DNA from: Azospirillum sp. TSA2s | GTDB taxonomy: Bacteria > Pseudomonadota > Alphaproteobacteria > Azospirillales > Azospirillaceae | Reading direction: 5' to 3' | Assembly (NCBI RefSeq): GCF_004923315.1 | Contig: NZ_CP039647.1 | Coordinates: 372,001-436,000, forward strand | Length of the DNA stretch: 64,000 nt | Shown: piece after piece, positions 42,504 to 51,629 of the stretch | Layout: each line of letters starts with the position of its first letter | How positions within the stretch are numbered: the first letter of the stretch is position 1 | Made by a program: the position numbers and the translations under genes | The notes under the pieces: generated by a model | Databases searched by the model: none | Told to the model about the DNA's origin: nothing | The model's input: only the letters and a program-made list of their open reading frames with translations

Positions 42504-43427
42504 TTGAGCGAACGCGGGCTTGCGGATCGACCGGGGGACGGTGCGTTACCGCCCTCCCTGACGGTCGACGCCTTCGACGTGCGCATGGCCGACGTCGCCG
42601 ACATCGACCTTGAGCGCTTGCAGGCGCTGTCGATTTCGGTGGGCTGGCCGCACCGTGCGGAGGATTGGCAGTTCGCGCGCGAGGTCGGTCACGGTGTCGT
42701 CGCCCTCGACGAGATCGACCGCGTCCTGGCGTCGGCGATGTGGTTTCCCCATGGCGACGACTTCGCGACCATCGGCATGGTCATGACCTCGCCCCGGCTG
42801 CAATCGCTGGGGGTCGGCGAATGGCTGATGAAGCGGGTGTTGTCGGCGTCGGCCGGGCGGACCTACCGGCTCAACGCCACCCGTGCCGCGCTGGCGCTGT
42901 ACCGCTCGCTCGGCTTCATCGGCCACCGGACCGTGTTCCAGTGCCAGGGCGAGGCGCGGCGCGGTGACCAGCCACCCACGGAGGGACCGGTGCGGCGCCT
43001 GGCGGCGGCGGATCTGGCGGCGGTGACGGCGCTGGACGAACACGCCTTCGGAACCTCGCGCGCCGGGCTGATTGCGCGGCTGTTCGAGCAGTCGGTCGGC
43101 TATGGGCTGGAGCGCGACGGCAGGCTGGCGGCCTTCGCCCTCTGCCGTCCCTTCGGCCGCGGCCATGTCGTCGGTCCGGTGGTCGCCGGGCTGGACGAGG
43201 ACGCGGTCGCCGTGGTCCACCCCCACGTGGACGAGCATCACGGCCGTTTCCTGCGTCTGGACACCCATCTGGACGAAGGCATCTTCCCGCTGTTCGTCGC
43301 CCGGTCGGGTATGAAGATTCACGATACGGTGCTGACCATGTCGCTGGGCGCGCCGCTGACCGATCCGGCGACGCGCGGGCCGGACCGTCCCGTCACCTTC
43401 GCACTCGCCACCCAGGCCCTGGGCTGA
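42504..43427 (+). CDS. Two-domain GNAT-family N-acetyltransferase, paralogue 2 (TTG start)
   Basis: A 307-residue protein with the same two-domain plan as the GNAT at 32364. The first domain has VGWPHRAEDWQFAREVGHG, LQSLGVGEWLMKRVLSAS and LYRSLGFIGHRTVF. The second has GRGHVVGPVVAGLDEDAVAV, and the end is TFALATQALG. A TTG at 42504 follows GGAGGAGG by seven bases, and I take it as the start. The pair may serve two branches of the pathway. Confidence 0.83.
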   Translation: MSERGLADRPGDGALPPSLTVDAFDVRMADVADIDLERLQALSISVGWPHRAEDWQFAREVGHGVVALDEIDRVLASAMWFPHGDDFATIGMVMTSPRLQSLGVGEWLMKRVLSASAGRTYRLNATRAALALYRSLGFIGHRTVFQCQGEARRGDQPPTEGPVRRLAAADLAAVTALDEHAFGTSRAGLIARLFEQSVGYGLERDGRLAAFALCRPFGRGHVVGPVVAGLDEDAVAVVHPHVDEHHGRFLRLDTHLDEGIFPLFVARSGMKIHDTVLTMSLGAPLTDPATRGPDRPVTFALATQALG

Positions 43428-43462
43428 GCCACCACCGGCTTTTCAAAAAGGATGCGCCGATC

Positions 43463-44452
43463 ATGCCTGGACAGACGCCGGAACCCTCCGCCGGCCCCCA
43501 GTCCATGTCTCCGCCCGAACCTCTGCCAGAATCACCGCCCGAACCAACCCCCTCCGGAATCCGCAGCGGCGTGCTGCTTCGGCTGGTGTCGGCCGGGCTG
43601 TTCGTGGTGATGTCGCTGTTCGTCCGGCTGGCCACCGTCGAGGCGCCGATCGGACAGATCGTCTTCTACCGCAGCGCCTTCGCCCTGCCGCCGATCATCG
43701 CCTATTTAATGTGGCGCCGGCAATTCCCTTCGGCCCTGAAGACACGGCAGCCGGTGGGGCATCTGAAGCGCAACCTCTATGGCGGCGCGGCGATGGTGCT
43801 CTCCTTCATTTCGCTGGCCTATCTGCCGCTGGCGCTGGCGACGGCACTGGGATTCCTGGCGCCGTTGTTCGCGGTGCCGGCCGCCATGCTGTTCCTGCGG
43901 GAGCGGCCGGGCGCCGTCGCCATCGGTGCGGCGCTGACCGGCTTTGCCGGGGTGGTCCTGATGCTCGCCCCCGCCTTCGAAGGGCCGACGCTGGATCGCA
44001 ACACCATCATCGGGGTGGCGGCCGGGCTGGCCATGGCCGTCGCGACCGCTGCCGGGCGGGTCGAGATCAAGACGCTGACCGCCACCGAAGCGCCTGGGAC
44101 CATCGCCTTCTACTTCGCCCTCCTCTGCGCGCTCGGCGGTCTGGCGAGCTTGCCATTCGGCTGGAGCACCCCAACGGCCCATTCGCTGGCTTTTCTCGTC
44201 GGCGCAGGGGTCACCGGCGGCTTGGCGCACATCACCATGACCGAGGCGATGGCCCGCGCGCCGGTGTCGACCCAGGCGCCGTTCGACTACACCGCCATGC
44301 TGTGGGCGCTGATCCTCGATGCGGCGATCTTCGGCCTGCTGCCGTCGCCGGCCAGCTTGGCCGGAGCCTTCGTCATCGCCGCCTCGGCGCTGGTGGTCCC
44401 CTTGGCCGGCCGGTTCACCACCCGATCCGCAGCCCTCCGGCCCGCGCGCTGA
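43463..44452 (+). CDS. DMT-superfamily (EamA) membrane transporter
   Basis: A 329-residue membrane protein with about ten hydrophobic segments in two EamA repeats, preceded by a Pro/Glu-rich cytoplasmic N-terminal stretch of some 35 residues. The first repeat includes VEAPIGQIVFYRSAFALPPI and the end of the second THITMTEAMARAPVSTQAPF-like residues. It starts 36 bases after GNAT 2 and is probably co-transcribed; it may export an acetylated or surplus intermediate. Confidence 0.88.
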   Translation: MPGQTPEPSAGPQSMSPPEPLPESPPEPTPSGIRSGVLLRLVSAGLFVVMSLFVRLATVEAPIGQIVFYRSAFALPPIIAYLMWRRQFPSALKTRQPVGHLKRNLYGGAAMVLSFISLAYLPLALATALGFLAPLFAVPAAMLFLRERPGAVAIGAALTGFAGVVLMLAPAFEGPTLDRNTIIGVAAGLAMAVATAAGRVEIKTLTATEAPGTIAFYFALLCALGGLASLPFGWSTPTAHSLAFLVGAGVTGGLAHITMTEAMARAPVSTQAPFDYTAMLWALILDAAIFGLLPSPASLAGAFVIAASALVVPLAGRFTTRSAALRPAR

Positions 44453-44464
44453 AGCGCGGGCCGG
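44437..44464. terminator. Hairpin spanning the transporter stop codon
   Basis: CCGGCCCGCGC (44437-44447) and GCGCGGGCCGG (44454-44464) are perfect 11-base arms. The TGA stop of the transporter gene lies in the 6-base loop. It sits between convergent genes and probably acts on both transcripts. Confidence 0.5.
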
Positions 44465-44474
44465 ATCGGCTCGG

Positions 44475-45620
44475 TCAGGGCTGTCCCGTTTCCAGGCCGA
44501 CCGGCCGGCCGGCGGTCTGGAAACGGTCGATGCGGAAATCATGCAGCGGAGTGTCGGTGCGCCCGGTGGCGATGATCTCCGCCATCACGTCGCCGACGCC
44601 GGGGCCGAGTTGGAAGCCGTGGCCGCTGAAGCCGAAGGCGTGGAACAATCCCGGTGTCGTCGCCGACGGCCCCATCACCGGAAGCTTGTCTGCGACATAG
44701 CCCTCGCAGCCCGACCAGGTGCGGATCACCGTGACATCGGCGATGGCCGGCAGCAGCCGGACCAAGCCGCGCAACTGTCCGGGCAGCCTTGCCGGGTCCG
44801 CCTTGGCATGGCCGGGATCGAGCGGCACCGCCACACGCTCGGCCGCGCCGCCGAAGACGATGTTGCCGCGCTCGACCTGACGGAGATAGCCATCCCCGCC
44901 CGCGCGCGACCACATGCCCACCACCGGCAGGATCCGGTGCGGCAAGGGTTCGGTGACGCCCATCTGCGGCCCATAGGCCGACATCGGCACTTCTTCGCCG
45001 AAGCCGGCGGCGATGCGCGCGCCCCAGGCGCCGGCGGCGTTCAGCAGGCAGTCGGCAGTAAAACGGCCCCGCTGCGTTACCGCCTGGAAGCCCGAACCGG
45101 CCGCCGATACCTCGACCGGGCCGCAGTCTTCGACGATCTCGGCCCCCAATCGGCGGGCGGCGTCGGCGAAGGCAGGGGCGATCAGGCGCGGATTGCCGCT
45201 GCCGTCCTGCGGCGAGAAGGAGGCGGCGATGGCGCCCGGCCCCAGCCCCGGAAAGCGGCGGCGTATCTCCGGCGGCGTCAGTTCATCCAACTCCAGACCC
45301 CATGGCCGGGCGTCGGCGATGTAGCGGCGCATGTCGGCCAGCCCGTCCTCGTCGAACACCAGCCGCAGGTGGCCGGTGGCGCGAAACTCCACGTCGCGGC
45401 CCAGCAGTTGCTCCGCCTCGCCCCACAGCACCCGCGACCGATGGGCGAGCGGCAGTTGCGGCAGATAGCGCCCGCTGCGGCGGATGTTGCCGAAGGACGC
45501 GACGGTGGCGCCCGTGCCGACGCGGTTGCGTTCCAGCAGAGTGACGCGCAGGCCGCGCCGGGCCAGGAAAAAGGCGGCGGCCGATCCCATCAACCCGCCG
45601 CCCAGCACGATAACCCTCAT
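44475..45620 (-). CDS. DAO-family FAD-dependent oxidoreductase 3 (sarcosine oxidase beta/HcnC-like)
   Basis: A 381-residue flavoprotein. It starts at once with the FAD motif VIVLGGGLMGSAAAFFL at residues 3-19 and carries GATVASFGNIRRSGRYLPQL. The C-terminal domain has FGFSGHGFQLGPGVGDVM. Its length matches the beta subunit of heteromeric amine dehydrogenases (HcnC, opine oxidase B, D-hydroxyproline dehydrogenase beta). It is divergent from the operon that encodes the two partner-type subunits (49912 and 50217), so it is the natural candidate for the missing subunit. The start has GGGAGAGG upstream. Confidence 0.85.
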   Translation of the reverse strand: MRVIVLGGGLMGSAAAFFLARRGLRVTLLERNRVGTGATVASFGNIRRSGRYLPQLPLAHRSRVLWGEAEQLLGRDVEFRATGHLRLVFDEDGLADMRRYIADARPWGLELDELTPPEIRRRFPGLGPGAIAASFSPQDGSGNPRLIAPAFADAARRLGAEIVEDCGPVEVSAAGSGFQAVTQRGRFTADCLLNAAGAWGARIAAGFGEEVPMSAYGPQMGVTEPLPHRILPVVGMWSRAGGDGYLRQVERGNIVFGGAAERVAVPLDPGHAKADPARLPGQLRGLVRLLPAIADVTVIRTWSGCEGYVADKLPVMGPSATTPGLFHAFGFSGHGFQLGPGVGDVMAEIIATGRTDTPLHDFRIDRFQTAGRPVGLETGQP

Positions 45621-45714
45621 CGACCTCTCCCACTTGCGGGCGGACGCGGCTCCGCCCCATCGGTCAGGCTGCCCAGGACGGGCGGGCGGGTCAAAGACGG
45701 GTTGGGCATGATCC

Positions 45715-45772
45715 CATAAGGCCGGGCTATGGATCGAGCCGTTGGAGGCCCGGTGCATAAGTCCGCCTTATG
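45715..45772. promoter_or_regulatory. CATAAG operator-like sites between DAO 3 and hyuA
   Basis: CATAAG-TCCGC-CTTATG at 45756-45772 is a perfect dyad. A single CATAAGG half-site lies 41 bases upstream at 45715-45721. Both are in the 240-base divergent region, which fits one regulator controlling both directions; the LysR gene at 51769 is a candidate source. Confidence 0.45.
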
Positions 45773-45860
45773 TGTTTGCTTTCATTGGGTCTTAGACCGC
45801 CCTCGCTCCGCCATGTCAGCTTTTTGCCCAGCACAGGCTGATTTGCTGAAGGGAGCGAAG

Positions 45861-47921
45861 ATGGACGGGGGCATGGGTGAGGCCGATTGGAAGGTCGGCG
45901 TCGATATCGGCGGAACCTTCATCGATTTCTGCGCGCTGGACACCCGGTCGGGCCGGGTCGCGTCGCTGAAGGTGCTGACGACGCCGGACGATCCCGGTGC
46001 GGAGCTGATGACCGGCCTGACCCTGCTGGCCGAGCGCGAGGGGATGGACCCGGGCGCCGTCACCCGCTTCGTGCACGGCACGACGGTGGGGATGAACACG
46101 GTGATCCAGCGCAAGGGCGCGCCGCTGGCGCTGCTGACCAACGCCGGCTTTGAGGATGTCATCGAACTCGCCCGGCTGCGCATGCCCGACACCTACTCAC
46201 TGTTCTGCTCGCGTCCCGACCAATTGGTCGCACGCGACATGATCTTTGGCATTCCCGCCCGCCTGCGGTCCGACGGGACGGAGCGGCAGGCCCCCGACAT
46301 GGCCGCCGTTGCCGAGGCCGTTGCGGCCCTCAAGGCCAAGGGAGCGGTGGGCGTCGTCGTCGCCTTCCTCCATTCCTGGCGCGATGGCGGCCATGAGACC
46401 GCGGTGAAGGAGGAGATCGCCCGGCTCGCCCCCGACCTGTTCGTCTTCACCTCCGCTGAGGTCTGGCCGGTGATCCGCGAGTATGAGCGGACGACGACCG
46501 CGATCCTGAACGCCTACGTCCATCCCCGCATCTCCGGTTACCTGTCGGCGCTGGAGGAGCGGCTGGCCGGACGTGGGGTGCCCGCCCGTCCGCTGCTGAC
46601 CAAGTCCAACGGCGGCGTGATGAACGCGGCGGAGGGCAAGCGGGCTTGCGTGCACATGCTGCTGTCCGGTGCCGCATCCGGTGTCAACGGCGCGGCGTGG
46701 CTGGCCCGGCAGGCGGGGGAGCCGCGCATCCTGACGCTCGATATCGGCGGCACCTCGGCCGATTTCGCCCTCATCATCGACGGTCAGGCTCAGTTCGGCA
46801 CCGGCGAGATGATCGGCGAGTTTCCGCTGCACATCCCGTCGGTGTCGGTCAGCTCCATCGGCATTGGCGGCGGGTCGATCGCCAGCGTCGACGGACAGGG
46901 GGTGTTGCGCGTCGGGCCGGAGTCCGCCGGATCGACGCCCGGTCCGGCCTGCTATGGCCGCGGCGGGGAATGGGCGACGGTGACCGACGCGATGGTGGTG
47001 TGCGGCTGGCTCGGCCACAGCCAGATGGCCTACGGGCAGCTGCGGATGGACGTCGATCTTGCCCGCGCCGCCGTCCGGCGGTTGGCCGACGAGCTGTGCC
47101 GTTCGGTGGAGGCCACCGCGCAGGCCATCCTCGACGTTGCCGTGTCGGAAATGTTCGCGGAGGTCGAGAAGATGGCGGCACGTGCCGGTGTCGACGTGCG
47201 GGATTTCGCGCTGATGCCGTTCGGCGGCGGCGGGCCGATGCTGGGGGTTTTCCTGGCGCGCGAGTTGGGGATGCCGCGCGTCGTCGCTCCGCGATGGCCG
47301 GGCGTGGTGTCGGCGCTGGGTGGGCTGGTCGCCGACCTGCGCGGCGATTTCGTCCGCACCCTGTTCGCAGAATTGAATGCCGGGCTGATGCCGACGCTGC
47401 GCGAAGCCCTCGCCGCGATGGGCGCGGAAGGGCGCGACTGGCTTGCCGCCCAGGGCCATTCCGGCGCGGTCGAGCTGATGATCGTCGCCGACATGCGCTA
47501 TGCCGGCCAGAGCTATGAGATCGAGACGCCGCTGGACCACACTTGGCTGGATGGAGACGACCCCGGCGCCATCGCCGCCGCCTTCCATGCGGCGCACGCG
47601 CGTCTTTACGACTTCGACGACCCCGATGGGCGGATCGAGATCGTCAACCTCCGCCTGTCGGCCATCGGCAACGGGCCGGCGCTGCACTTCCCCACCGCGC
47701 AGGACGAGCCGCGCGCCGCGTCGGCGGAGCGGACGGTTCCGGTCTTCACCGGCGGTGCCGTGACCCCGGTCGGGCTGTATCGCCGCGCGGACCTGCAGGC
47801 CGGATCGCGCTTCCAGGGGCCGGCCATCGTCGCCCAGGAGGACACCACCTTCGCCATCCCGGCCGGGACCGAAACCCGTGTCGACACGCACCTTAACCTC
47901 CACCTGACCTTTGCGGAGTGA
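45861..47921 (+). CDS. Hydantoinase/oxoprolinase subunit A (HyuA-type)
   Basis: A 686-residue HyuA-type subunit. The Hydant_A_N phosphate-binding start is KVGVDIGGTFIDF at residues 11-23, and HGTTVGMNTVIQRKGA follows. A second ATPase motif, LTLDIGGTSADFAL, lies near residue 295, then GSTPGPACYGRGG. With subunit B such enzymes hydrolyse cyclic amides (N-methylhydantoin, 5-oxoproline) at the cost of ATP; related acetophenone and acetone carboxylases also exist. The ATG at 45861 has GAAGGGAG upstream. Its stop overlaps the HyuB start (GTGA). Confidence 0.9.
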   Translation: MDGGMGEADWKVGVDIGGTFIDFCALDTRSGRVASLKVLTTPDDPGAELMTGLTLLAEREGMDPGAVTRFVHGTTVGMNTVIQRKGAPLALLTNAGFEDVIELARLRMPDTYSLFCSRPDQLVARDMIFGIPARLRSDGTERQAPDMAAVAEAVAALKAKGAVGVVVAFLHSWRDGGHETAVKEEIARLAPDLFVFTSAEVWPVIREYERTTTAILNAYVHPRISGYLSALEERLAGRGVPARPLLTKSNGGVMNAAEGKRACVHMLLSGAASGVNGAAWLARQAGEPRILTLDIGGTSADFALIIDGQAQFGTGEMIGEFPLHIPSVSVSSIGIGGGSIASVDGQGVLRVGPESAGSTPGPACYGRGGEWATVTDAMVVCGWLGHSQMAYGQLRMDVDLARAAVRRLADELCRSVEATAQAILDVAVSEMFAEVEKMAARAGVDVRDFALMPFGGGGPMLGVFLARELGMPRVVAPRWPGVVSALGGLVADLRGDFVRTLFAELNAGLMPTLREALAAMGAEGRDWLAAQGHSGAVELMIVADMRYAGQSYEIETPLDHTWLDGDDPGAIAAAFHAAHARLYDFDDPDGRIEIVNLRLSAIGNGPALHFPTAQDEPRAASAERTVPVFTGGAVTPVGLYRRADLQAGSRFQGPAIVAQEDTTFAIPAGTETRVDTHLNLHLTFAE

Positions 47922-49915
47922 TCGCTGTGTTTGACCGTATGAAGCTTCAGGTTCTGGCGAACCACGCACGCTCGGCGGCCGAGAACATGGCCCACACGCT
48001 GCAGCGCACCGCCCATTCCGCCTTCGTCAAGGAGACGGAGGATTTCACCGTCATGTTGCTGAACCGCCGGGGTGAGACCTTCGGCGTGCCGATGGAGTTG
48101 GGGGCGACTTGGTATCCGGGCCTGACCTATGGCCGTGCCATCGACATGATCGAGGAGTACCGGCCCGGCGACGTTGCCTTCACCAACGATCCCTATTCCG
48201 GCTTCGTCGCGACCCACGCCCCCGACACCCACCTGTGGAAGCCGGTCTTTTACGATGGGGAGATCATCGCCTGGACCGGCGGGCACATCCACAACACCGA
48301 CATGGGTGGTGCCGTCCCGGCCTCGCTGTCGCGGGCGCTGACCGAAATCCATCAGGAGGGCATCCGCTTCCCGCCGATGAAGCTGGTCCGCGAAGGGGTG
48401 TTCGACGAGCAGATCCTGCGGATCATGACCACCAATGTCCGCAAGCCCGACCTGAACATCGGCGACATCAAGGCGCTGGTCGGCGCGCTCAACACGGGCG
48501 AGCGCAAGATCCTCGCCATGGTGGAGAAGTTCGGCAAGACCGCCTTCCTCGACGGCGTCGATGCGCTGCTCGACCATGCCGAGGCGCAGGCCCGCGACAT
48601 CCTGCGCGCGATGCCCGACGGGGAGTGGGTGTTCGCCGACTACGCCGATGAGGATTCCGTCGCCGCCAACCCCTGCCGCCTGAAACTGACCCTGAGGATC
48701 AGGGGCGACGCGGCGATCCTGGACTTCACCGGGTCGGACCCGCAGCTCGCCTCCTCGCTCAACGTGCCGTCGGGCGGCGATCCCCGCCACACCATCCTGC
48801 TGGTCGGCGTCTATTACGTCCTCTATACCCTCAATCCGAAAATCCTGCTGAACACCGGCCTGACCCGCCCCTTCACCTGCATCGCGCCGGAGGGAACGGT
48901 CCTGAACCCGACTTTCCCGGCGGCGGTGGGGATGCGGTCGCTGACCTGCGCGCGGCTGCGCTCTGTGATCTTCGGCGCCTTCTCCCAGGCGGTGCCGGAG
49001 CGGCTTCCGGCGGCCCCCGCCGGAAACAACTGCATCGTCAACGTGATGACCACCGACGAGCGGACGGGCAACCGCATCATCGCCGCTGTCAATCCGGTGG
49101 TCGGCGGCGGCGGCGGCATGCCGCACCGTGACGGCACCAACGGGTCGGGCGCCGACGCCGCCTATCTGAAGAACACGCCGATCGAGATCACCGAGATGGA
49201 GACCCCGGTTGAGTTCGTCCGCTACGGGCTGGCGACCGACAGCGGCGGACCCGGTCGCTGGCGCGGCGGATTGGCCACCCATATGGCCTTCCGCGTCTTC
49301 GCCCCCGACACCCGGATCACCGCGCGCAACCGGGACCGCGGCTTCTTCCGCCCCTGGGGCGTGCTGGGCGGCCGGGCGGCCGGGCTGTCGGATATGGTGG
49401 TCAATCCGGGCACGCCGGGGGAAAAGCGGCTGGGCAACATCGACACCGCCGTGCTCCAGCCGGGCGACGTGCTCGACATCCGCTCGGCAGGCGGCGGCGG
49501 GCGGGGCGACCCGTTCACGCGCGAGGCATGGCGGGTGGCGCAGGACGTGGTGCGCGGCTACGTCTCGCTGGAGGCCGCGGAGCGGGAGTATGGGGTCGTC
49601 ATCCACGACGGGGTCCTGGACACCGACGCCACCGACCGGCTGCGTGCGGCCCGGCCGGCCCCCACCGGGCATTTCCATTACGGTCCCGAGCGCGAGGGCT
49701 ACGAGCGGCAATGGACGGCGGCCGCCTATGATTTGCTTACGCGGACCCTCGCCGGCTTGCCGATCCATTGGCGCTTCTTCGCCAAGACCGAGATCTTCAG
49801 TCGCATGGGAGGCCGCGGCGGGGCCGAAGGGGTGGAAGCCGCGCTGGAGGAGGTCCATGCCCGCTTCCCCGAAATGCCGCGGTCCAAGGCTCCGGCCCGG
49901 GAGGCGGCGGAATGA
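47918..49915 (+). CDS. Hydantoinase B/oxoprolinase subunit (HyuB-type)
   Basis: A 665-residue HyuB-type subunit. Family segments are HTLQRTAHSAFVKETEDFTV near residue 28, FTNDPYSGFVATHAPDTHLW, and the C-terminal DSGGPGRWRGGLATHMAFRV and GGGGRGDPFTREAW. A GTG start at 47918 overlaps the HyuA stop; a GTG three codons later is possible. Its own stop overlaps the ATG of the [2Fe-2S] gene (ATGA at 49912-49915). All four genes of this operon are therefore linked by 4-base overlaps and made in balanced amounts. Confidence 0.92.
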   Translation: MIAVFDRMKLQVLANHARSAAENMAHTLQRTAHSAFVKETEDFTVMLLNRRGETFGVPMELGATWYPGLTYGRAIDMIEEYRPGDVAFTNDPYSGFVATHAPDTHLWKPVFYDGEIIAWTGGHIHNTDMGGAVPASLSRALTEIHQEGIRFPPMKLVREGVFDEQILRIMTTNVRKPDLNIGDIKALVGALNTGERKILAMVEKFGKTAFLDGVDALLDHAEAQARDILRAMPDGEWVFADYADEDSVAANPCRLKLTLRIRGDAAILDFTGSDPQLASSLNVPSGGDPRHTILLVGVYYVLYTLNPKILLNTGLTRPFTCIAPEGTVLNPTFPAAVGMRSLTCARLRSVIFGAFSQAVPERLPAAPAGNNCIVNVMTTDERTGNRIIAAVNPVVGGGGGMPHRDGTNGSGADAAYLKNTPIEITEMETPVEFVRYGLATDSGGPGRWRGGLATHMAFRVFAPDTRITARNRDRGFFRPWGVLGGRAAGLSDMVVNPGTPGEKRLGNIDTAVLQPGDVLDIRSAGGGGRGDPFTREAWRVAQDVVRGYVSLEAAEREYGVVIHDGVLDTDATDRLRAARPAPTGHFHYGPEREGYERQWTAAAYDLLTRTLAGLPIHWRFFAKTEIFSRMGGRGGAEGVEAALEEVHARFPEMPRSKAPAREAAE

Positions 49916-50220
49916 GCGGGATGACTGGCGGCCGGCTGGTCAGGCTGGCCGAAACGGGACGGGCGCCGGTCCGCTTCCTCCTGGATGGCGTGGAGCGCGT
50001 GGCCCTTGCGGGTGACACGGTTCTGACGGCGGTCCTCACCAATGCCCCGGCGCTGCGGCAGGCGGAGTTCGGCCCGGAACAGCGTGCCGGCTTCTGCCTG
50101 ATGGGGGCCTGCCAGGATTGCTGGATCTGGCAGGAACAGGGGCCGCGCATCCGTGCCTGTTCAACTCCGGTCGCCGACGGCATGCGGCTGCTGACCCGGA
50201 CGCGGGAGGATTGGCCATGA
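49912..50220 (+). CDS. Small [2Fe-2S] ferredoxin-like subunit (HcnA/sarcosine oxidase alpha N-terminal type)
   Basis: A 102-residue protein with one ferredoxin-fold domain. The cysteines Cys62-x4-Cys67-x2-Cys70 and Cys83 fit a [2Fe-2S] cluster of the type in HcnA and the small subunit of opine oxidase/D-hydroxyproline dehydrogenase. RFLLDGVERVALAGDTVLTA is the usual N-terminal beta-grasp. It overlaps the flavoprotein start by four bases (ATGA at 50217-50220). It would carry electrons between the two flavoprotein subunits. Confidence 0.9.
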   Translation: MSGMTGGRLVRLAETGRAPVRFLLDGVERVALAGDTVLTAVLTNAPALRQAEFGPEQRAGFCLMGACQDCWIWQEQGPRIRACSTPVADGMRLLTRTREDWP

Positions 50221-51578
50221 CTGGACCGCGGATCGTGATCGTCGGGGCCGGACCCGCGGGAATCCGTGCCGCCGAGACGCTGGCGGCTGCCGGGCTGCGC
50301 CCGACGGTGATCGACGAGGGCGCGCAAGCCGGCGGACAGATCTACCGTCGCCCGCCCGACGGCTTCACCCGTCCGCCGGAGACGCTCTACGGATCGCAGG
50401 CCGCCAAGGCGGTGGCGCTGCACACCACGTTCGACGGGCTGGCGGCGGCGGGGCGCATCGTTCATCTGCCGCGTCATTCGGTCGTCGCTCTGGCCGGCGG
50501 GGTGCTGCACGCGGTGGGGGACGGCGGAAGCCGCCGGATCGGCTATGACCGGTTGATCCTGGCGACCGGCGCGACCGACCGTCTCGCCCCGGTGCCGGGA
50601 TGGCAGGCGCCTGGCGTCTACAGCCTCGGCGCGATGCAGATCGCGCTCAAGGCCCAGGGTATCGCGATGGGGCGGCGGATTGTGCTGGCCGGGTCGGGGC
50701 CGCTGCTGACCCTGCTGGCGACGCAGCTCCTCAAGGCGGGAGCAGGGGTCGCGGCGGTTCTCGACACTGCCGGTCTGCGCGGCCAGATGGCCGCCTTTCC
50801 AGACCTTGCCGTCCGTCCGTCCTTCGCCCTGCAAGGGCTGGCGATGAGGGCGCGTCTGGGGCGGCTCTACCATGCTGGCGTCGCCCTGGAGGCGATCGAG
50901 GCGTCGAACACCGGGGTGACGGCGGTCCGCTGGAAGGATGCGGGTGGGCGGACGCGGCGGACGGCCTGCGACGCAGTCGGGCTGGGCTGGCATCTGAGGG
51001 CGGAAACCCAGCTTGCCGATCTGGCCGGATGCCGGTTCGCCTATGACGCGACCTGGGCGCAGTGGTTGCCCTGCGCCGACCGCATGGGGCGTGCCCGGAG
51101 CGGCGTCTATCTGGCCGGCGACGGCCTGCGCCTGCTGGGGGCCGACGGGGCGGAGGTCGCCGGGCGGCTCGCCGCGTCCGCCTGCCTGTCCGACCTGGGC
51201 CTGCCGGGACCCGACGGCACTGCCGACCTGAGGCGGCTCGACCGGTTGGACCGCTTTGCCCGCGGTATCGCGCGGGCCTTCCCGTGGCCGGCCGATCAAC
51301 TGCGCGCCCTGCCCGACGATGCCGTCCTGTGCCGCTGCGAGGGGGTCACCGCCGGTTCGGTGCGGGAAACCGCCGTCTATGGCGGGGCGGAGGCGAACCG
51401 GGTGAAATCGCTGGGCCGTGCCGGGATGGGGCGCTGCCAGGGCCGCTATTGCCAGATCGCGGCGACCGACCTGATCGCGTCCGCCAGCGGGCTTGCGCAT
51501 GCCGGAGAGGCCGGGCGCCTGCGTGCGCAAGCGCCGATCCGCCCCACGGCGATAGGTGAGTGGCTGGAGCAGGAATGA
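50217..51578 (+). CDS. FAD/[2Fe-2S] oxidoreductase, HcnB/opine oxidase subunit A-like
   Basis: A 453-residue pyridine-nucleotide-disulphide-type flavoprotein. It has IVIVGAGPAGIRAAETLAAA at the N terminus, GGQIYRRPP, LILATGATDR and a second nucleotide fold IVLAGSGPLLTLLATQLL. The C-terminal cysteines Cys372-x-Cys374 and Cys407-x4-Cys412 make a BFD-type [2Fe-2S] site as in HcnB/OoxA. Such subunits work with a DAO-type beta subunit; none is in this operon, but DAO 3 lies divergent at its head. Its expected reaction is dehydrogenation of a secondary amine such as an imino acid, opine or sarcosine. Confidence 0.9.
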   Translation: MTGPRIVIVGAGPAGIRAAETLAAAGLRPTVIDEGAQAGGQIYRRPPDGFTRPPETLYGSQAAKAVALHTTFDGLAAAGRIVHLPRHSVVALAGGVLHAVGDGGSRRIGYDRLILATGATDRLAPVPGWQAPGVYSLGAMQIALKAQGIAMGRRIVLAGSGPLLTLLATQLLKAGAGVAAVLDTAGLRGQMAAFPDLAVRPSFALQGLAMRARLGRLYHAGVALEAIEASNTGVTAVRWKDAGGRTRRTACDAVGLGWHLRAETQLADLAGCRFAYDATWAQWLPCADRMGRARSGVYLAGDGLRLLGADGAEVAGRLAASACLSDLGLPGPDGTADLRRLDRLDRFARGIARAFPWPADQLRALPDDAVLCRCEGVTAGSVRETAVYGGAEANRVKSLGRAGMGRCQGRYCQIAATDLIASASGLAHAGEAGRLRAQAPIRPTAIGEWLEQE

Positions 51579-51629
51579 ACGACGGCGAAGCTCCTCCCTC
51601 CCTGGGAACCGCGCTTGGTCGATCCCGCT

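Noticed and set aside
47606..49858. A 750-codon open frame on the minus strand
   Set aside because: Antisense shadow of hyuB, which is clearly a real gene on the other strand.
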